The notes below the pieces were generated by a model. The model saw only the letters and a list, made by a program, of their open reading frames with translations. It was not told the DNA's origin and made no database searches. A stretch of DNA of 64,000 nucleotides, taken from the NCBI GenBank assembly GCA_018389105.1, contig JACATO010000598.1, forward strand, positions 558,001 through 622,000, read 5' to 3'. Below, piece by piece: positions 13,572 through 26,700 of the stretch (position 1 is its first letter; every line of letters starts with the position of its first letter). The translations under genes and the position numbers were made by a program. The DNA is from Nautilus pompilius. Taxonomy: Eukaryota > Mollusca > Cephalopoda > Nautilida > Nautilidae.

Positions 13572-16542
13572 ATGTCTATCGGCGTGCCCATCAAAGTGCT
13601 GCACGAGGCGGAAGGGCACACGGTCACCTGCGAGACGACGACGGGGGAGGTGTACCGAGGCAAGCTGGTGGAGGCCGAGGATAACATGAACTGCCAGATG
13701 GCGAACATCGCCGTCACGTACCGCGACGGGAGGGTGGCTCAGCTCGAGAACGTCTTCATTAGGGGCAGCAAGATCCGGTTTCTGATTTTGCCGGATATGC
13801 TGAAAAATGCGCCGATGTTTAAGAAGGTGCAAGGGAAAGGCGGACCGAGTGGCGGTGCCGGGAGAGGGAAGTCGGCTATTTTAAGGGCTCAAGGTAAATT
13901 CCGCTTCTTTCTCCTCCTCTTCCACTGCAGTTTGTTTCCTCTGTCTTCCGACTAACCACCCACCAAACCGGGGGCACCCCCTGACAAAGCCCCATGAGCG
14001 CACGGATATTTAAAAAAAAAAAAAAAAAATTAAATAATTTTATCACTGCTTTTATTATTATTATTTTTTTACTTAAATTATTCTTCATTTAATTAAATAC
14101 GAATACTAGCACTACCATCGACAGGTTGTTATTGTCCTCAAGTTTTAAGGAAGTCAGTTGTATTAAATAAATAAAAATACTTCATTCAAAATAAGCAGAT
14201 TTGAATAATCTCATTTCTAGGCCATTTTGTTCTAAATTCAATTTTTTAATAAAATAATTGAATTACTTAGGACCTTGTTGGTGTTTTTGTTAAATTTGTG
14301 AAAGTAAAAATATAAATTTCTATCATAATTAAAATTATTTTAATTCTTGTTGAAACTGCTATCAGAACAAACACTGATATGTTGCATCTGATGAACAGAC
14401 TAACTTTGAAAGATGATAATTTCTTTAATTCATATTCACCAATTAGTTTACTAGCTTCTATATTGATGCAACGTTTTACTTCACAGAAATGGCAGGTATA
14501 TCACACTAATTGAAAATTGCATGCTCCCCATTACAAAGATTTAACAGGTGTTGATTTTTCACTAAAAGGGCTAAATACAGTGAACAGCTTTTCTTCTCAC
14601 TTAGTCACTTATTTTTCACTTATTTGACTGTCTCCCAGGGATCTCAAGGACTTGAGATTTCAGGTCCCATGACAGTAAATCAGATTTGAATGTATTAGTG
14701 CTTGTTGCCATGGGTCCTGCAGACTCGTTAATTTTTTTTAGTTTTAGTATGTAAAAGGATTTAATAACATTTGTTGTGCTTTAATTTTAATCCTGTCAAG
14801 CCCTAAGTAAATATTAACTGTAATAATAACAAATGTAAAGAAATCAGATCCTGACAAGTCACTGATCACTTAAAAAAAATCAAGGTTTTACTGATAACAT
14901 TATTTGTTCATCTGTTGAGCATCAGGAAGTAATGATCAAGATAATTTAACTGTTAAAACAATTTTTTAAATGCATCTGATCATTAGTGAGTAAGATTCCA
15001 TTTTGTTTCAATATTATACCTGGTTGATGTATTACAAGTTAGCAACTACATATGGAAACATGCAAATTAGATTGGAAAATGTGACATTTGTTCTTTCTAT
15101 CTTTAAAACTAGGTGAGAATTGGTATAAAGATGTACAATCTTTTTCTGAACCCTTAATTAATATACACGTGTCTCAGTGTAAACCTGATATTTTTTCTGG
15201 AGGTTATAAGCAATTGGCTGATGAAAATTTGACAAATGCAGCATCTCCTCCACAAGTAGATAAAGAAAGCCATTTAAAAAATGTGAACTTCCGTTCGAGC
15301 AGCAGTAAGAAAACTCCAAAGTGCAAGTATTCCACAATGACTGGTTAGAAAAGTTTCTCTGGCTGGAAAAACAAATTCAACAATCAGATTCATGTTAAAC
15401 GTATGTGGTGTGGTACCATGTTGCAAGGAAGTAAAGCACATTAGCAATGCTTGGAAGTATGAACATTCAATACAGTGCATATGATCTGTTTGTTGGACTT
15501 GAGAACCATGTGTTCTATAAGCATTTTGTTGTTCTATGATATAATAGTTAATTTCTAATTGGTTAGCTTTATCACTAATCTAAATAGTCATGCTGTTGAT
15601 TTAGCTCTGTTACTCAAGGTCAACATTCAGGAAAGTTATTTACATCTGGAAGTATATTGAGTTGCAGCATCAATATAACATTACTGTTGTTCAGTCTTTA
15701 TTTGATCCAAATTTTGAGAAACTGCAAAAACTTCCAGTCCTGGAAAAGAATCTAAAGAGAACTGAAATGATTCAGAAAGTCTGACAACCAATAAAATTTT
15801 CCAGTATAGATGTTTGTTTTAATTTTTCTAATATGAGACTAGTGGCACAATAGAATGCAGTGCTTGCTGCAAACAGTGTAGTAGTCATACAGATTTTTCC
15901 AAATCAAGGTTCAACTTTTAGCTCAGCACTGGTTTGGCACCAGGAACTTGGACAGTAATGTTGTTAAAAACCACTGGCAGTTCAAAAAAAGAATTGTAGC
16001 CATTTTAGATGTGGAAAAGGAAAGGCCATTGGCAAATTCTTGTAGATGCATTCAAGAGGTGTTGGCTAAAAAAATTGTACAGTGTAGTAAGATGTGATTA
16101 ACATTAAAATAAATTGAGTTAAAGCTAAAGACTCGATGGTTATAATATGACATTCTTGCTTGAAATTTTGAAGGAAAAAAATCCATATTACATTTTTAAT
16201 GTTTGATATAAATCATGCCTGAAATGCAGTGCCCTTTTTGCCGTAATTTGAAATGGGTATGAAAACTCTTGGATATCAGAAGTGTGTAAAAACACTAATT
16301 TGGAAAAGGAATTTGTGCTTTTAAAAAAGTCCATGTAAATAGAGTATACTGAAGATGTGAAAAAGTAGGTTTCTCAAGCAGAAAATCTGGAAGGGTGGTG
16401 TCTGTCAACAGTAGATTGCTTTCTTATTTGGTAATAGTAATAAATTTACTACCATGGAAAATTAATGTTTTGTTTTATTGTTGCAGCGGCACGAGGCAGG
16501 GGCCGAGGAGGTCGAGGGAATGTTTTCCAGAGAAGAAAATAA
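13572..16542 (+). CDS. SNRPD3: Small nuclear ribonucleoprotein Sm D3, two coding exons, 125 aa
   Basis: Core spliceosomal Sm protein; with B, D1, D2, E, F and G it forms the heptameric ring on the Sm site of U1, U2, U4 and U5 snRNAs. Exon 1 codes 13572-13893 and ends CAA G before gtaaat; exon 2 is 16487-16542 after ttgttgcag, and the phase-1 join reads [40 protein letters not shown] and the Sm1/Sm2 motifs ([25 protein letters not shown]) are almost identical to human. The linker after the Sm fold differs from vertebrates, while the RG tail, a target for arginine dimethylation, is kept. Length is 125 against 126 in human. Exon 1 is GC- and CpG-rich in AT-rich surroundings, as expected for a housekeeping promoter. 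The 2.6-kb intron may contain an alternative last exon. Confidence 0.97.
15113..15348 (+). CDS. Possible alternative last exon of SNRPD3
   Basis: Inside the SNRPD3 intron a pyrimidine-rich tract (ttctttctatctttaaaactag) ends in AG at 15111-15112. Joining the phase-1 donor at 13893 to 15113 keeps an open frame of 78 codons ([11 protein letters not shown] ... STMTG) before a stop at 15346-15348. AATAAA occurs at 15790-15795. The resulting 185-residue protein would keep the whole Sm fold but exchange the RG tail for a Ser/Lys/Asn-rich one. No similarity is recognised. The phase fit has a one in three chance by accident, so this is a hypothesis. Confidence 0.3.
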
Positions 16543-16687
16543 TTCTGAAATACCTCTAATGGATTTTTATCGGGAGCTTTCTTGAATCATTGCTATGAAA
16601 AAGCGCATTTGCAGGAGACTGACAAAAGTAGCCCTGGAGTTCATTTCATCTTAAAATAAGAAAGCAGGTTAAAGTCATACATTATAG

Positions 16688-16693
16688 ATTAAA
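16688..16693 (+). terminator. Candidate poly(A) signal of SNRPD3
   Basis: ATTAAA, 146 bases after the stop, followed by T-rich sequence. No canonical AATAAA is nearer. Confidence 0.35.
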
Positions 16694-16699
16694 GTTTGT

Positions 16700-19600
16700 A
16701 TTTGTTTTTTCTTGTTTTGTTTTGTTTTGTTTTTAAACTATTATTTTCTGTTTTATTACTTAGCAAAAATCTGAATAATAATAATACAATTTTAATGTAA
16801 CAACATAAGTCATGGATGTGAGACTTCTGTATTTTTAAAACTAATTTATCACTTTTTTTGCAGTTATGTAAAAAAAATTTTTTTTTTTGCTGAAAAAAAT
16901 TACTCTTTTTAAAATATTCAGCATACTTTTGGACCCTACACCCAAGTGTTTTAAATCCACCAGTGTATCAAGATGTTTTTTTATGTGAATATAAAATTGA
17001 CAATATTTTTAATGCTGGTTGATAGAGAATGATGGCATAATGGCCATAGAACATGCTAGAGGCATTGGTGTATTGAAGACAGTAGCAACTCTGTGGTTGA
17101 TGACCTTGGCATAAATCAAACTTTTAGTAGTGCTTGATGTCTGATCCAAGTTAAAGCATTGCCAGGATTGCTTTTTTGGTCTTACAAGCAAGACGAGATA
17201 GTTCCCAGGTAGTGACTCAGTTGAAATCTGGCCTTCAAAATACAATGGGTATCAATATCTCAATAACCAAAGTAATTGGCTTCAAGCTAATGATATGCAG
17301 TGAAGAAAAACCTTATATCTGCATACCACTACTGAGCTGCTGTGTACTAAGAATAAGTGATCCAGTCTTTCAGTCTAGACTTTACAGATGACAAGCCAAT
17401 ATGGAAAAGGCCAGGGGAGGAGAGGTGTCAAGATGTTCATGTTGCTGAACATGACTGATGTGTAGGTGGATTAGCTGGGCTGTAAAGACTGACCTTCATG
17501 TGTTCCAGAACAACACAGATGAGATGTTTATGTGAAGCCATACACTGATGCTGTTGGGATCGCTTCATTTTTGTAGATGATAATGCTGGGGGTGGTTGAT
17601 CAGCACCTGGAGTCATTTTCCGCACTTGAATCAGGTTTGGAACCTGCTTTGGTTGACATTGTGAGATGTCTTGCAGGAACTTGTAAACTTTATAAAGGAA
17701 TGGATAGCCAGGCCCAGATCAACATTCAAAGTTTTATCAGGGGTAAACATTCGTTTTAGAGGCTTGCACAAGATAATGAATTTTGAAGACAGGAATTTGC
17801 CACTTTGGAGTAAAATGGCAGGGTTTGTAGTTTGTTTTTATAGCTAAGAATATTTGGAGTAACTATTAATTCGCATTCAAACTTTGCTTTTCTTAAGGTA
17901 TTAACATTATGATAGTTTTGATCCTTAGCAACTTTTAGTAGTGTTTTATCAGTACTAGATTTGAAAAATCCATAAAGGATTTTTTTTTTTTTTTTCAAGA
18001 ATACTGAACTCAGTTTTGAGTGTGGTTGGATTTGGGAGGGGGGGGGGGGAATTTCCCAATCATCACTCTGTTCAGAATGCTTTGTGAGAGTGCGCACATT
18101 TTATGAAAATCTGTCTTCCATGAAATGTCACTAGTCCAGCTGGGTACCCTGATGATTGCCAGACAAGTACTTGAGGCCAACTGGAAGCTGAGTCAGTCTT
18201 TGACTGCAGGAGATCAGAGTATGCACCATAGTGAGTATCATCATGCTTTCTTGATAATAGTTTTTGTACATGGGTACATGTTATCTTGTGAAAACCTCCA
18301 CACACACACGCGCGCGCGTGCGCGCGCACACTACACATTATGAATAACTTTTCCAATGGTTTTACTAGGTGCCTATAAAGACAAGAGTACTCAGGAGTTT
18401 GTTTGTGGGGAGACTGGCTTCCAACCTTTTTTTTTCTGCTGCAACCCTAAATTGGCCACCAACAGGACCTCCCAACTCTCAGGTTTATATTAAAATTATT
18501 CAAATATATATAATTGGTTATTTTAAAAGAAATCTGTAAAACAGGCTCGGAAAAATATTCATAATTTGGTACTTGTATGCTGGAGTAAGGAGAGGAAAAT
18601 AAAATGCTAGACTGACCCCACCAACCACTTTTCTGCATTTAAAAAAAAAAAAAAAGCAAAAAGATTTTCTGATCAACCATCGCACTCCAAGGGTGGGAAC
18701 CATTAATGATGCTTTACGGGTTTATTAATTTTACTCTTAATAGATACTGATTTCTGCTGTGGTTTACTGCAGCAGATCTTTTAAATTATGATGAAAGATG
18801 TCTATTAGTAAAGAGTTAAAATGTATATATGAGTAAAACTTACACTAGAAAGTTTTTACTTCCTTAAAAAAAATGAAACATGGTAATGAGTAAATAAGTT
18901 AATGTGAGTGAAAAATCAAAAGAAAAGGTTCATAATACTTTACTGTGCAAGACAAAAAGAAATTGACTGAATAAATTTACAAAGTAGTGATTGGTGAATT
19001 GTAAAGTTGGAAAGACATGGGTTACAAGTAAAATATGCAAATAATTTAATTATTTTACAATTGGCCTTCATGAGTAGGCAGTGTTTTACAGCCAGGAATA
19101 TAACAATCTGTGATAAATAGCTTAGCTTCATATATCACTGCTACAGTTTTTTAAAGAACAGGCAGGGCAATTGGTTTTTAATCATTTGAAAAACTTTGTT
19201 GCCCAACTATTTAAATTTTTTAAACTCATTTCTACTTACATATGGGTCATATTCACATTGTGAAAAATTATCAAAAAAGAAAATCCTTTCAAACAAGATA
19301 ATGGATTTTATTGCTTTAAAACAAAAATGAACAAATTGAAAAGTACAAGTATAAAATGTATCTTTAATGCGTGCAAAGATTTGAAAAGTTTTCAGTTTCA
19401 CACCACAATCAGTATATAGGTGAGTAGGAGGTATATTAGGTTTTCTTAATCATTCTTTTTAGTTTATTTACTTAGCAACCATTAAGTAATGAATATGAAT
19501 AAAAAAATTACAATTTGATTAGAGACTTTATTAGAAATCTTGAATATTGTTGCTGTGCTACTGGGTTTTGTAGCAAGTTATTGATGTTCACTCAAATTAC

Positions 19601-20235
19601 TACAGATTTTTAAAATTTAATTCTCGAGTTTAAGTTTTACAAATTAACACTGAATCCATTTGAGTATTAACAACAACAACATGTTTCATATAGTGTGTTT
19701 CAGTATAATTTCCTGAGCCAACCTTCCTTTGTTACTTAAAGCTGAAATAGAGGCAATCTATCAAAATGCTAATCTTTTCAACATGGCTAAATGTTTAATA
19801 TTTTCTAGAACAATAACTAAAAGGGTGTAAGTATTGCACTTTGTTTTATTTCATATATAATGTCCAATGTTTCGAGCATGCCATTTTTATTTCTAAAAAA
19901 CTTAGAATGAGAAATAGATATACTTTAGTAATTGTGATAAATCTATCATTTGAAAAGAACTAACTCTAAATTAGTGTCTAAGCTTCATGTGCAGATGCAT
20001 TATATTTTATCTTTATCCTTTTCTCTCTTCCCCTCCCCAACCAAATTAGGAGAGCTATCATGCAAATAGGGAATATCTATAATATAGCACAGAACCTTGC
20101 ATCCAGTATGATAAATCAGCAAAATTATAAGATAAATACATTTTTTTTAAAAAGCTATGGGAGGCTTAGATCTTATGGAAAGACAATCAAACTTTAGTCA
20201 AAGGAGATAAATTGTTAAACAACCACCACTAATAT
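16700..20235. other. Interval between the convergent SNRPD3 and SLC22 genes
   Basis: AT-rich DNA between two 3' ends. It contains T tracts, a short G run near 18038-18048 and an alternating CA/CG tract at 18299-18331. The open frames are short and lack family resemblance. Confidence 0.4.
18299..18331. repeat. Alternating purine-pyrimidine tract, (CA)n(CG)n
   Basis: Thirty-odd bases of strict CA/CG alternation, with about a dozen consecutive CG/GC steps. Such tracts readily adopt Z-DNA under negative supercoiling. It lies downstream of SNRPD3. Confidence 0.8.
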
Positions 20236-20239
20236 TTAA

Positions 20240-20475
20240 TACTGAACGATGTTCTTGTAGCTGGCTGGGGTATGAGATGAGGGATTGTGCGCTTCCCTAA
20301 TGAGTGGGTTTCAAAACCACTTCTCAGTGTGGTTGGAAATCCATGTAGCAAGCTGGGGAAGAGCAAAAAGCAACTCTTTCAGGGAGGTATGCCAATCAAC
20401 TAGTATTCAAACTCAGACCCTCAAATGTAGCAGTCCAGTAATCAACACTACCCTACTGAGTCTTCTCAGATCAAT
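20240..20475 (-). mobile_element. tRNA-derived SINE
   Basis: Read on the minus strand, the 5' end (about 20465 down to 20400) has an A-box-like CAGTAGGGTAGTGTTGATTA, then ACTGGACTGCTACATTTG and a B-box-like GGTCTGAGTTTGAATACT, spaced as in a tRNA gene. A tRNA-unrelated body follows down to about 20240. The cloverleaf is not intact, so this is a retroposed SINE rather than a working tRNA gene. The family is not identified and the 3' end is uncertain. Confidence 0.55.
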
Positions 20476-20797
20476 ATTAAGAGTTAAATTGGTTTTGATG
20501 TGAAATAGTTTTTATGGCTATATTATATAATGATGACATGCTGGGCAGTGGGGGTGACTGAATTCATATATAAGCCTGCTTTAGCTGAGGACTTGGTAAA
20601 CCTTTCATATCATAGTCTCTTCCCACTTCTGCATTAGTGTATTGGCATAGTTTTCCTCCAGGCACTCTGGTTTCGATAGGACTAAGGATTTTTAGTTTAA
20701 GAAAAGGGTTTCGTAGGGGTTAAGTCCACATTTCTTGCCCAGTGTTACATCCTGACTATAATCAAGTGCATGAGCAAATGCTAACTTTTCACTGGTG

Positions 20798-23700
20798 TCA
20801 TACATATTCAGCATTTTGACCTGTATTTTCATTTAAAGGAATTTGTTCATGTTGAATGAACAATTCAGTATTTTTTAAAACTTCCACTTCTACAATGGTG
20901 TCGGGTAGTTTTTGGTTCAGTGTCTCTGGCAATAGCAGCACCAAGCAAGCACTTGAGAATGCTGCTGCACCATATACAATGAATGGTACAGATGGATGTA
21001 GATAGTAACCCTTAAAAAAAAAAGACAAAAATAACTTCAGTTTTAAAACAAATTTGCTAAGCAAGTTATCAGAATGGAAGGGGGGGGGTGATATGTTTGT
21101 TTTGTTTTGCTTTTTTACAAGCATCTTGGGATTTGTTCCCATACAGTGTTGTAATTAGACGTCTTCAAACTACAGAAAAAAGATTAATGCCAATGGTGGA
21201 GACTTTTTAGATTTGTCCTGTTTAGTAAGACAGATTCTACCCTACACATTAATTATACTTGTGTACTTTGTGTTAGTCTGTCTTTTTACAATTATGCTTT
21301 TTTGCCAGAATTAAATTTAGTGAGCTAAATTTTAAAATTCACTTATTCCAATAGTTTTGTGATTGTTTTTCATCTCATTTGTCTTTTTTTTTTCTAGTGA
21401 ATCAGCTAAGTTGGTTTGCATAAAAATGATTTAATTCTGATATACAAAATCCATTTTATCTAATTAAACTCACCTAAATGTTCTAAATAATACTGAGCAG
21501 TGAGATAGTGTCATCAAGCTAAGCTATGTTTACAATTAAATCTCCTAAAAGGTGCAGTTGTATGGAATATTTGGTAGCACAATTGTACGTCTGAAAAAAT
21601 TAGATGGCATTGTGTAGTTGGACATTTTGTATTGTTTTTTTTTTTGTTTTTTTCCTTTGGAGAAATTGTTTTAGTATTCAACAGGTGATACCTTAGCTTA
21701 TAGAAGATGGGAAGCCATGATTTATACATGGCTTCTGTCATTAAGTTACTGGTCATAACAGTAATGTGAAAGCAGTAGAAATAAACTTTACAGTGTCAGC
21801 TTTTCATTGTGATTTTAACTATGTTTGGAGAACACTATCTTTTCAAGAGAAAAATTCAGAACATTTCTGAAAGATTCTGATTTTTATCAAGTTAAACTGG
21901 CATTGACAAATAGCTACTAGAAAGTGCAGGGCTAAATCAATCATAGCCACAGTGCACCTTCAATAAACAGTTAATGTAAATGGCTCCAAAGCTGGACTAT
22001 ATCTTTAAGATTTATTGAAGTTTTCATTTATCCTGCATACTTACCAAAATGTTTATTTGTGGAGCAAGAACACTTCCTAAACGAGCCCAGAAAGAACACG
22101 CACCAACACCAATGTTCCTTAAACAGATTTCAAAAAGTTTATTAATCTGTGCGATTATGTAGAATGATTAGTTTCTTTAAGATAAAAATGATTATGGAAT
22201 TTCAAATTTTTTCTTTCTTATGCAGTATTGCTAAGGTAATCAAAAGTAGAAATGAACTTCTAACTTTGTATAAGGCAGAAAGCTCCACCTGTTCAGAGAA
22301 AGAAAATTTATCCTTACAAAATAAAATTTCATACTCAGAATTAAAATTTTTATGAAATGAGTTTTAATCATTTAGAATTATTTTTACTTCTATAAATATT
22401 TAAAAATTTATCTTAATTATATAGGTGGAACAAAATGCTAAATTCTTAAATATATTTGTTTGTTGTTCTAACTCGTACTTTTTAAATTAAAGTTTTAAAA
22501 AATGTTAATACTAAACTCTTTAAATAATTTAAAAAAAAAAAATAGTAAAGCTAAACGTTAGATTCCAGAGGAAATAAATGAAATATTCTGGATGTTTCAC
22601 AGGAAGAAATGAGAGTATAGGATGATATTTGTTGTATAAGAAATTTCTATGTAGTATTCATTTTGAAGTAACTGAAATCCTATGAAATGATTTACTGTAG
22701 CTCAGATAGAAATTGCTTATCATAGATATATATTGAGATAGTTTCAGAAGTCCATCAGAAATTCATTTAATAATCTAACAACTCTGAAGTAAGTACAAGT
22801 TGTAATGTTCTGTTGAATACTGATGTATAGAAATCAAGATGTCTTACCGAATAGTTGTTGGGTATAGTTCTGCTGTGTATAAGAATATCATGCTAAAATG
22901 TGCTGCAAATCCACATCTTCCAATTATGGCTAAAGCAGTTGTGAAGCCACGATATATTTCTCCTGAAATTAAGCAAAAAAAATAAAATCTGTGAAATTGC
23001 TTGCTAAGAAATGAAGAAAATTTTTTTTTAAAAGCATAGCTGAAGATCAATCTAGAATAAGTATTTTTAGCACAACATATTATTTCGCTGGGTACTCTGG
23101 AGAGCAGATTTTCTGTTAGGTTTGGAAAACAGTTAAAAATAAATAGTAGTAATGAAATTAAAATGGTGCATGTCATTTTTTGAATTCTTCCATTATGCTA
23201 ATTTGATTTGTAAGTTCATTGTATTGTTGAACATCTTTGCTTTGTTAAATATATAATGGAGTGTGACATATTTTGTTTGTAATTTACTAAAACTATTGTG
23301 TTTTCATTTGTTAATAGTAATTTTTTTATTACATATGTAGAAAACTTATCAGTGAAACAGTTAAAATCACTCACTTTTTTGTTTAAGTTTACAGGAATAA
23401 GTATATTGTAGAATGTTTGCCACCATTACTGCTAATAAATATTGCTTTGTAGGGCCTGGTACACTCATCAATAGTAATGGAAAAACCCTACTGGTCATTT
23501 GATATCAGTTCAACAAGCACCACCTCCATTTTTCTCCTTTTATTCTGGCCAATAGCATTTAACTGAACAATATACAATGACCCCCACTCCTTGTTTAAAT
23601 AGTCACAATCATCTAAAATATTTTGATGCATTTTCACATTGGAATATTGCAAAAACTAATGAAGCTATATTCCTGAAACTTACCTATGTGTATGCTTCTG

Positions 23701-26700
23701 AAAAATTGCCTAAATTTTGTTATTACAAAATGATCAAGAATCTTTCCTGTCCAGGTTATTACATCAATTTACTCTATATTTGTTTTATAATATTGTACTA
23801 ACAAATATCTAAAAATAGAACTAATTGCAAGTGTCTTGGAGAAATATTGGCCAAAGCAGGGCACCTAAATTTAAGGTAGAATGTCATTGGCTATGAGTTT
23901 GATAGTAAAATAGCCATGTGGGGATAGGAAACTGCTGAAATACAAGTTTTTCATACTTCAATATGTTCCATAATTATGGCAGTTGTACTACTTGCAACTG
24001 TATTTTACATGCATTTAACACTTACAACCATGGTTTTTAAGTTTTATACACAAAGTCTTCCACTTACTGAATAGTAAATTTAGGAGTATAATATATCATG
24101 TATGCTGTAGTTTTATTTCCTAACCCATTTTAGGAAAATAACACTATCAAAACCATATTTTGTTCTCTTGCTAATAAAATCATTCACTGTTTTGATTTAC
24201 TTACCAGTTTATGGCGTATTTATCAAATTAACAAGGGCTTCGATTGCACATGCATGTGGGTTTACTTTGAAAAAATAAAGTACAATAACATGATTATGTA
24301 TGTGCAAAGCTGTAAAAATTCAGGATACTGCATTTCTGAGACAACTTGGTTTTCACCATTCCATTATCAGTGGTTTTGTTATTAACCATATACAGCACTT
24401 GTCGATAGCACATAGTAGAGTGTATCCTGTAATAAAATGACTCCTAGAGAACACAGCAGTTTTTTCATGAAATGTACCATAATCCCTCTGCCATTGCAAG
24501 TGACCTAAGGAACATCTGGAGAACCAACAAAACATCACCAGAAAGTGTCCAGGAGATAGTCATTTTGATTATCTTGTTCATCACTGCAGAACTTCCAGGA
24601 ATTTGACAGTATGGAGGAGGGTACATTGATTCAATGAAAGTTAAACTCATTTGAGCATTGAATGCTGCAAAAGAAACTATCAACACACTTTTAGTCAAGG
24701 AAACATTGGTGAGACTTGATTGTGATGGTGGATCCGATAGTAGTAGCTAACAAACGTAAATTTGATCTCTCATATTGTGCCTGAAAACATTCTTGCACCT
24801 GCCATTGTTTCTCATTTTGATAATCTCTCAATGCTACTAAACTAATATTCGTAGACACCATTGCCAGCCTTTACAACATGGTTGTAGTGATGGAATATAC
24901 TCAGGGCACTGAGTCTCTAAGCACCTGGATTTGAACCTATAGCATCTTTTTGAATCAATGAAGATGAGACATTGTTCAGAATACTGCTGAACTAGTCCAC
25001 ACTTTGCATGAACAGTGGTGGAGAATAGTCATAACCCGTTTTACATCGTTTCGACTTACATCATTTTTGACTTTGTTGGTTTTTTGTTAATAATATTAGG
25101 GAAAACTAAAAGTCAACTAACATCAGTTTATGCAACTTTGTTACGTCAGTCAGCGAACATACTAAAAACACACACACATTTTTAAAATCACCTAAAAACC
25201 AATAAAAAAAAGTGCAAAATCACAAAAATAAATGCTAGAATATGCAAAATAATTTATAAAATTATTTAAAGGCTTAAAATTTTTTTCAATATTGTGTACA
25301 GTACACTTATTAATTTACATGATGTCTAGTACCTATAGTTTTAGCATTCACTGCATGGTGGTGCTGTAGTTCTTGTCAGCTGATTCAAATTTGTGCTTGT
25401 GCATGTGTTTTTTGCAGCATCTCAAAGCCACAAATTCAACACAAACATTTGTACCCCATGGCTCTGAAGAAAGTTCCTACTGATAGTCCTAATGCCAGTG
25501 CTACATCATTGGAAGATAAGCTGGCTATGATAAAACGCCATGAAAATGGTGAAAAGGTTGCCGCCATAGCTCATGCTTTTAGCTTGAATAGGACGACAGT
25601 ATCAACAATCGTTCATGATAAGGCATGGATTTTAGCCCATGTCAAAGATGCTCCAGCGATGAAGAATGCCATCATCAACAAGAAAAGAGGCAAGATCTAC
25701 AAGGAAATGGAACATCATCCTTTGGATTGAATGGCAGACTCATCAGCATATTCCCATAAGCCAGCTGTTGATTCAGGAGAAAGCATTGTCTTTGCTTAAA
25801 GACCAAGAAGTTTCCCGACAAGAAAGGTGCAGAATTCAAGGGAAGTTCAGGATGGTTTATGCAGTTTAAGCAGCGACAGTCTACACAACATCAAGATCCA
25901 AGGCAAAATGCATCGGCCGATGAATTAGCTACATCGGAATTCCCAGCAACTTTGGTGAAGGTTATTTCTTCCAGAACAGATATTGAACGTGAATGAGACC
26001 AGTCTCTTCTGGAAGAGAATGCCAGATCGTTCATTCACATTCATAGCCAAAGAGAAGGTTATGCCAAGCTTCAAGGTTGCAAAAGACCGTTTGACCCTTT
26101 TGGGAGGCAGTTGCTCAGACGACTAAGTTAAAGACGCTGCTGGTGTATCATGCCCAGAATCCTCGAGTGCTGAAGAATATCCCTAAGGCCTCTCTCCCAG
26201 TTGTATGGATGGCAAACCCAAAGGCTGGGTGACTTGCCATTTTTGAGGATTGGTTCTTCAACCACTTTGTACCAGCAGTGGAGAAGTATTGTAAGGAGAA
26301 GGTCATCCCATTCAAGATCCTTATTTTAGACAACACTCCTGGCCCCCTGCAAAACCTACTCTATTTTCATCCGAACATCACCGTCGTTTATCCCCCCTCC
26401 AAACACCTCTCTCTTGCAGCCAATGGACCAGGGGATCATTGCCATCTTCAAACGCTACTACCTTAGGCAGGTTGTAGCTGCAATGAAACTGGATGATGAT
26501 GTCACACTCCATGGCTTTTGGAAGGGATACGAAATCTACAAAAACTGCAACACTTCACCATCAGCATGGCTTTGCACACATCGAGAAAGCGCTTGCAATT
26601 TTCGAGATAGATCCCAATGCTCAACACTAAGCAAAAAATAACTGGGGCAGTTCACGACACAAATGTTCCTTATAGTAGGATCATCATACATGAAAAGAAC

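Noticed and set aside
17009-17245. Minus-strand frame with VINHRVATVFNTPMPLACSM
   Set aside because: First looked like a retroelement fragment, but no conserved block of any transposase or polymerase could be matched.
24353-24698. Two overlapping minus-strand frames as an extra SLC22 exon
   Set aside because: The SLC22 exon chain is complete without them, phases join, and they have no transporter motifs.
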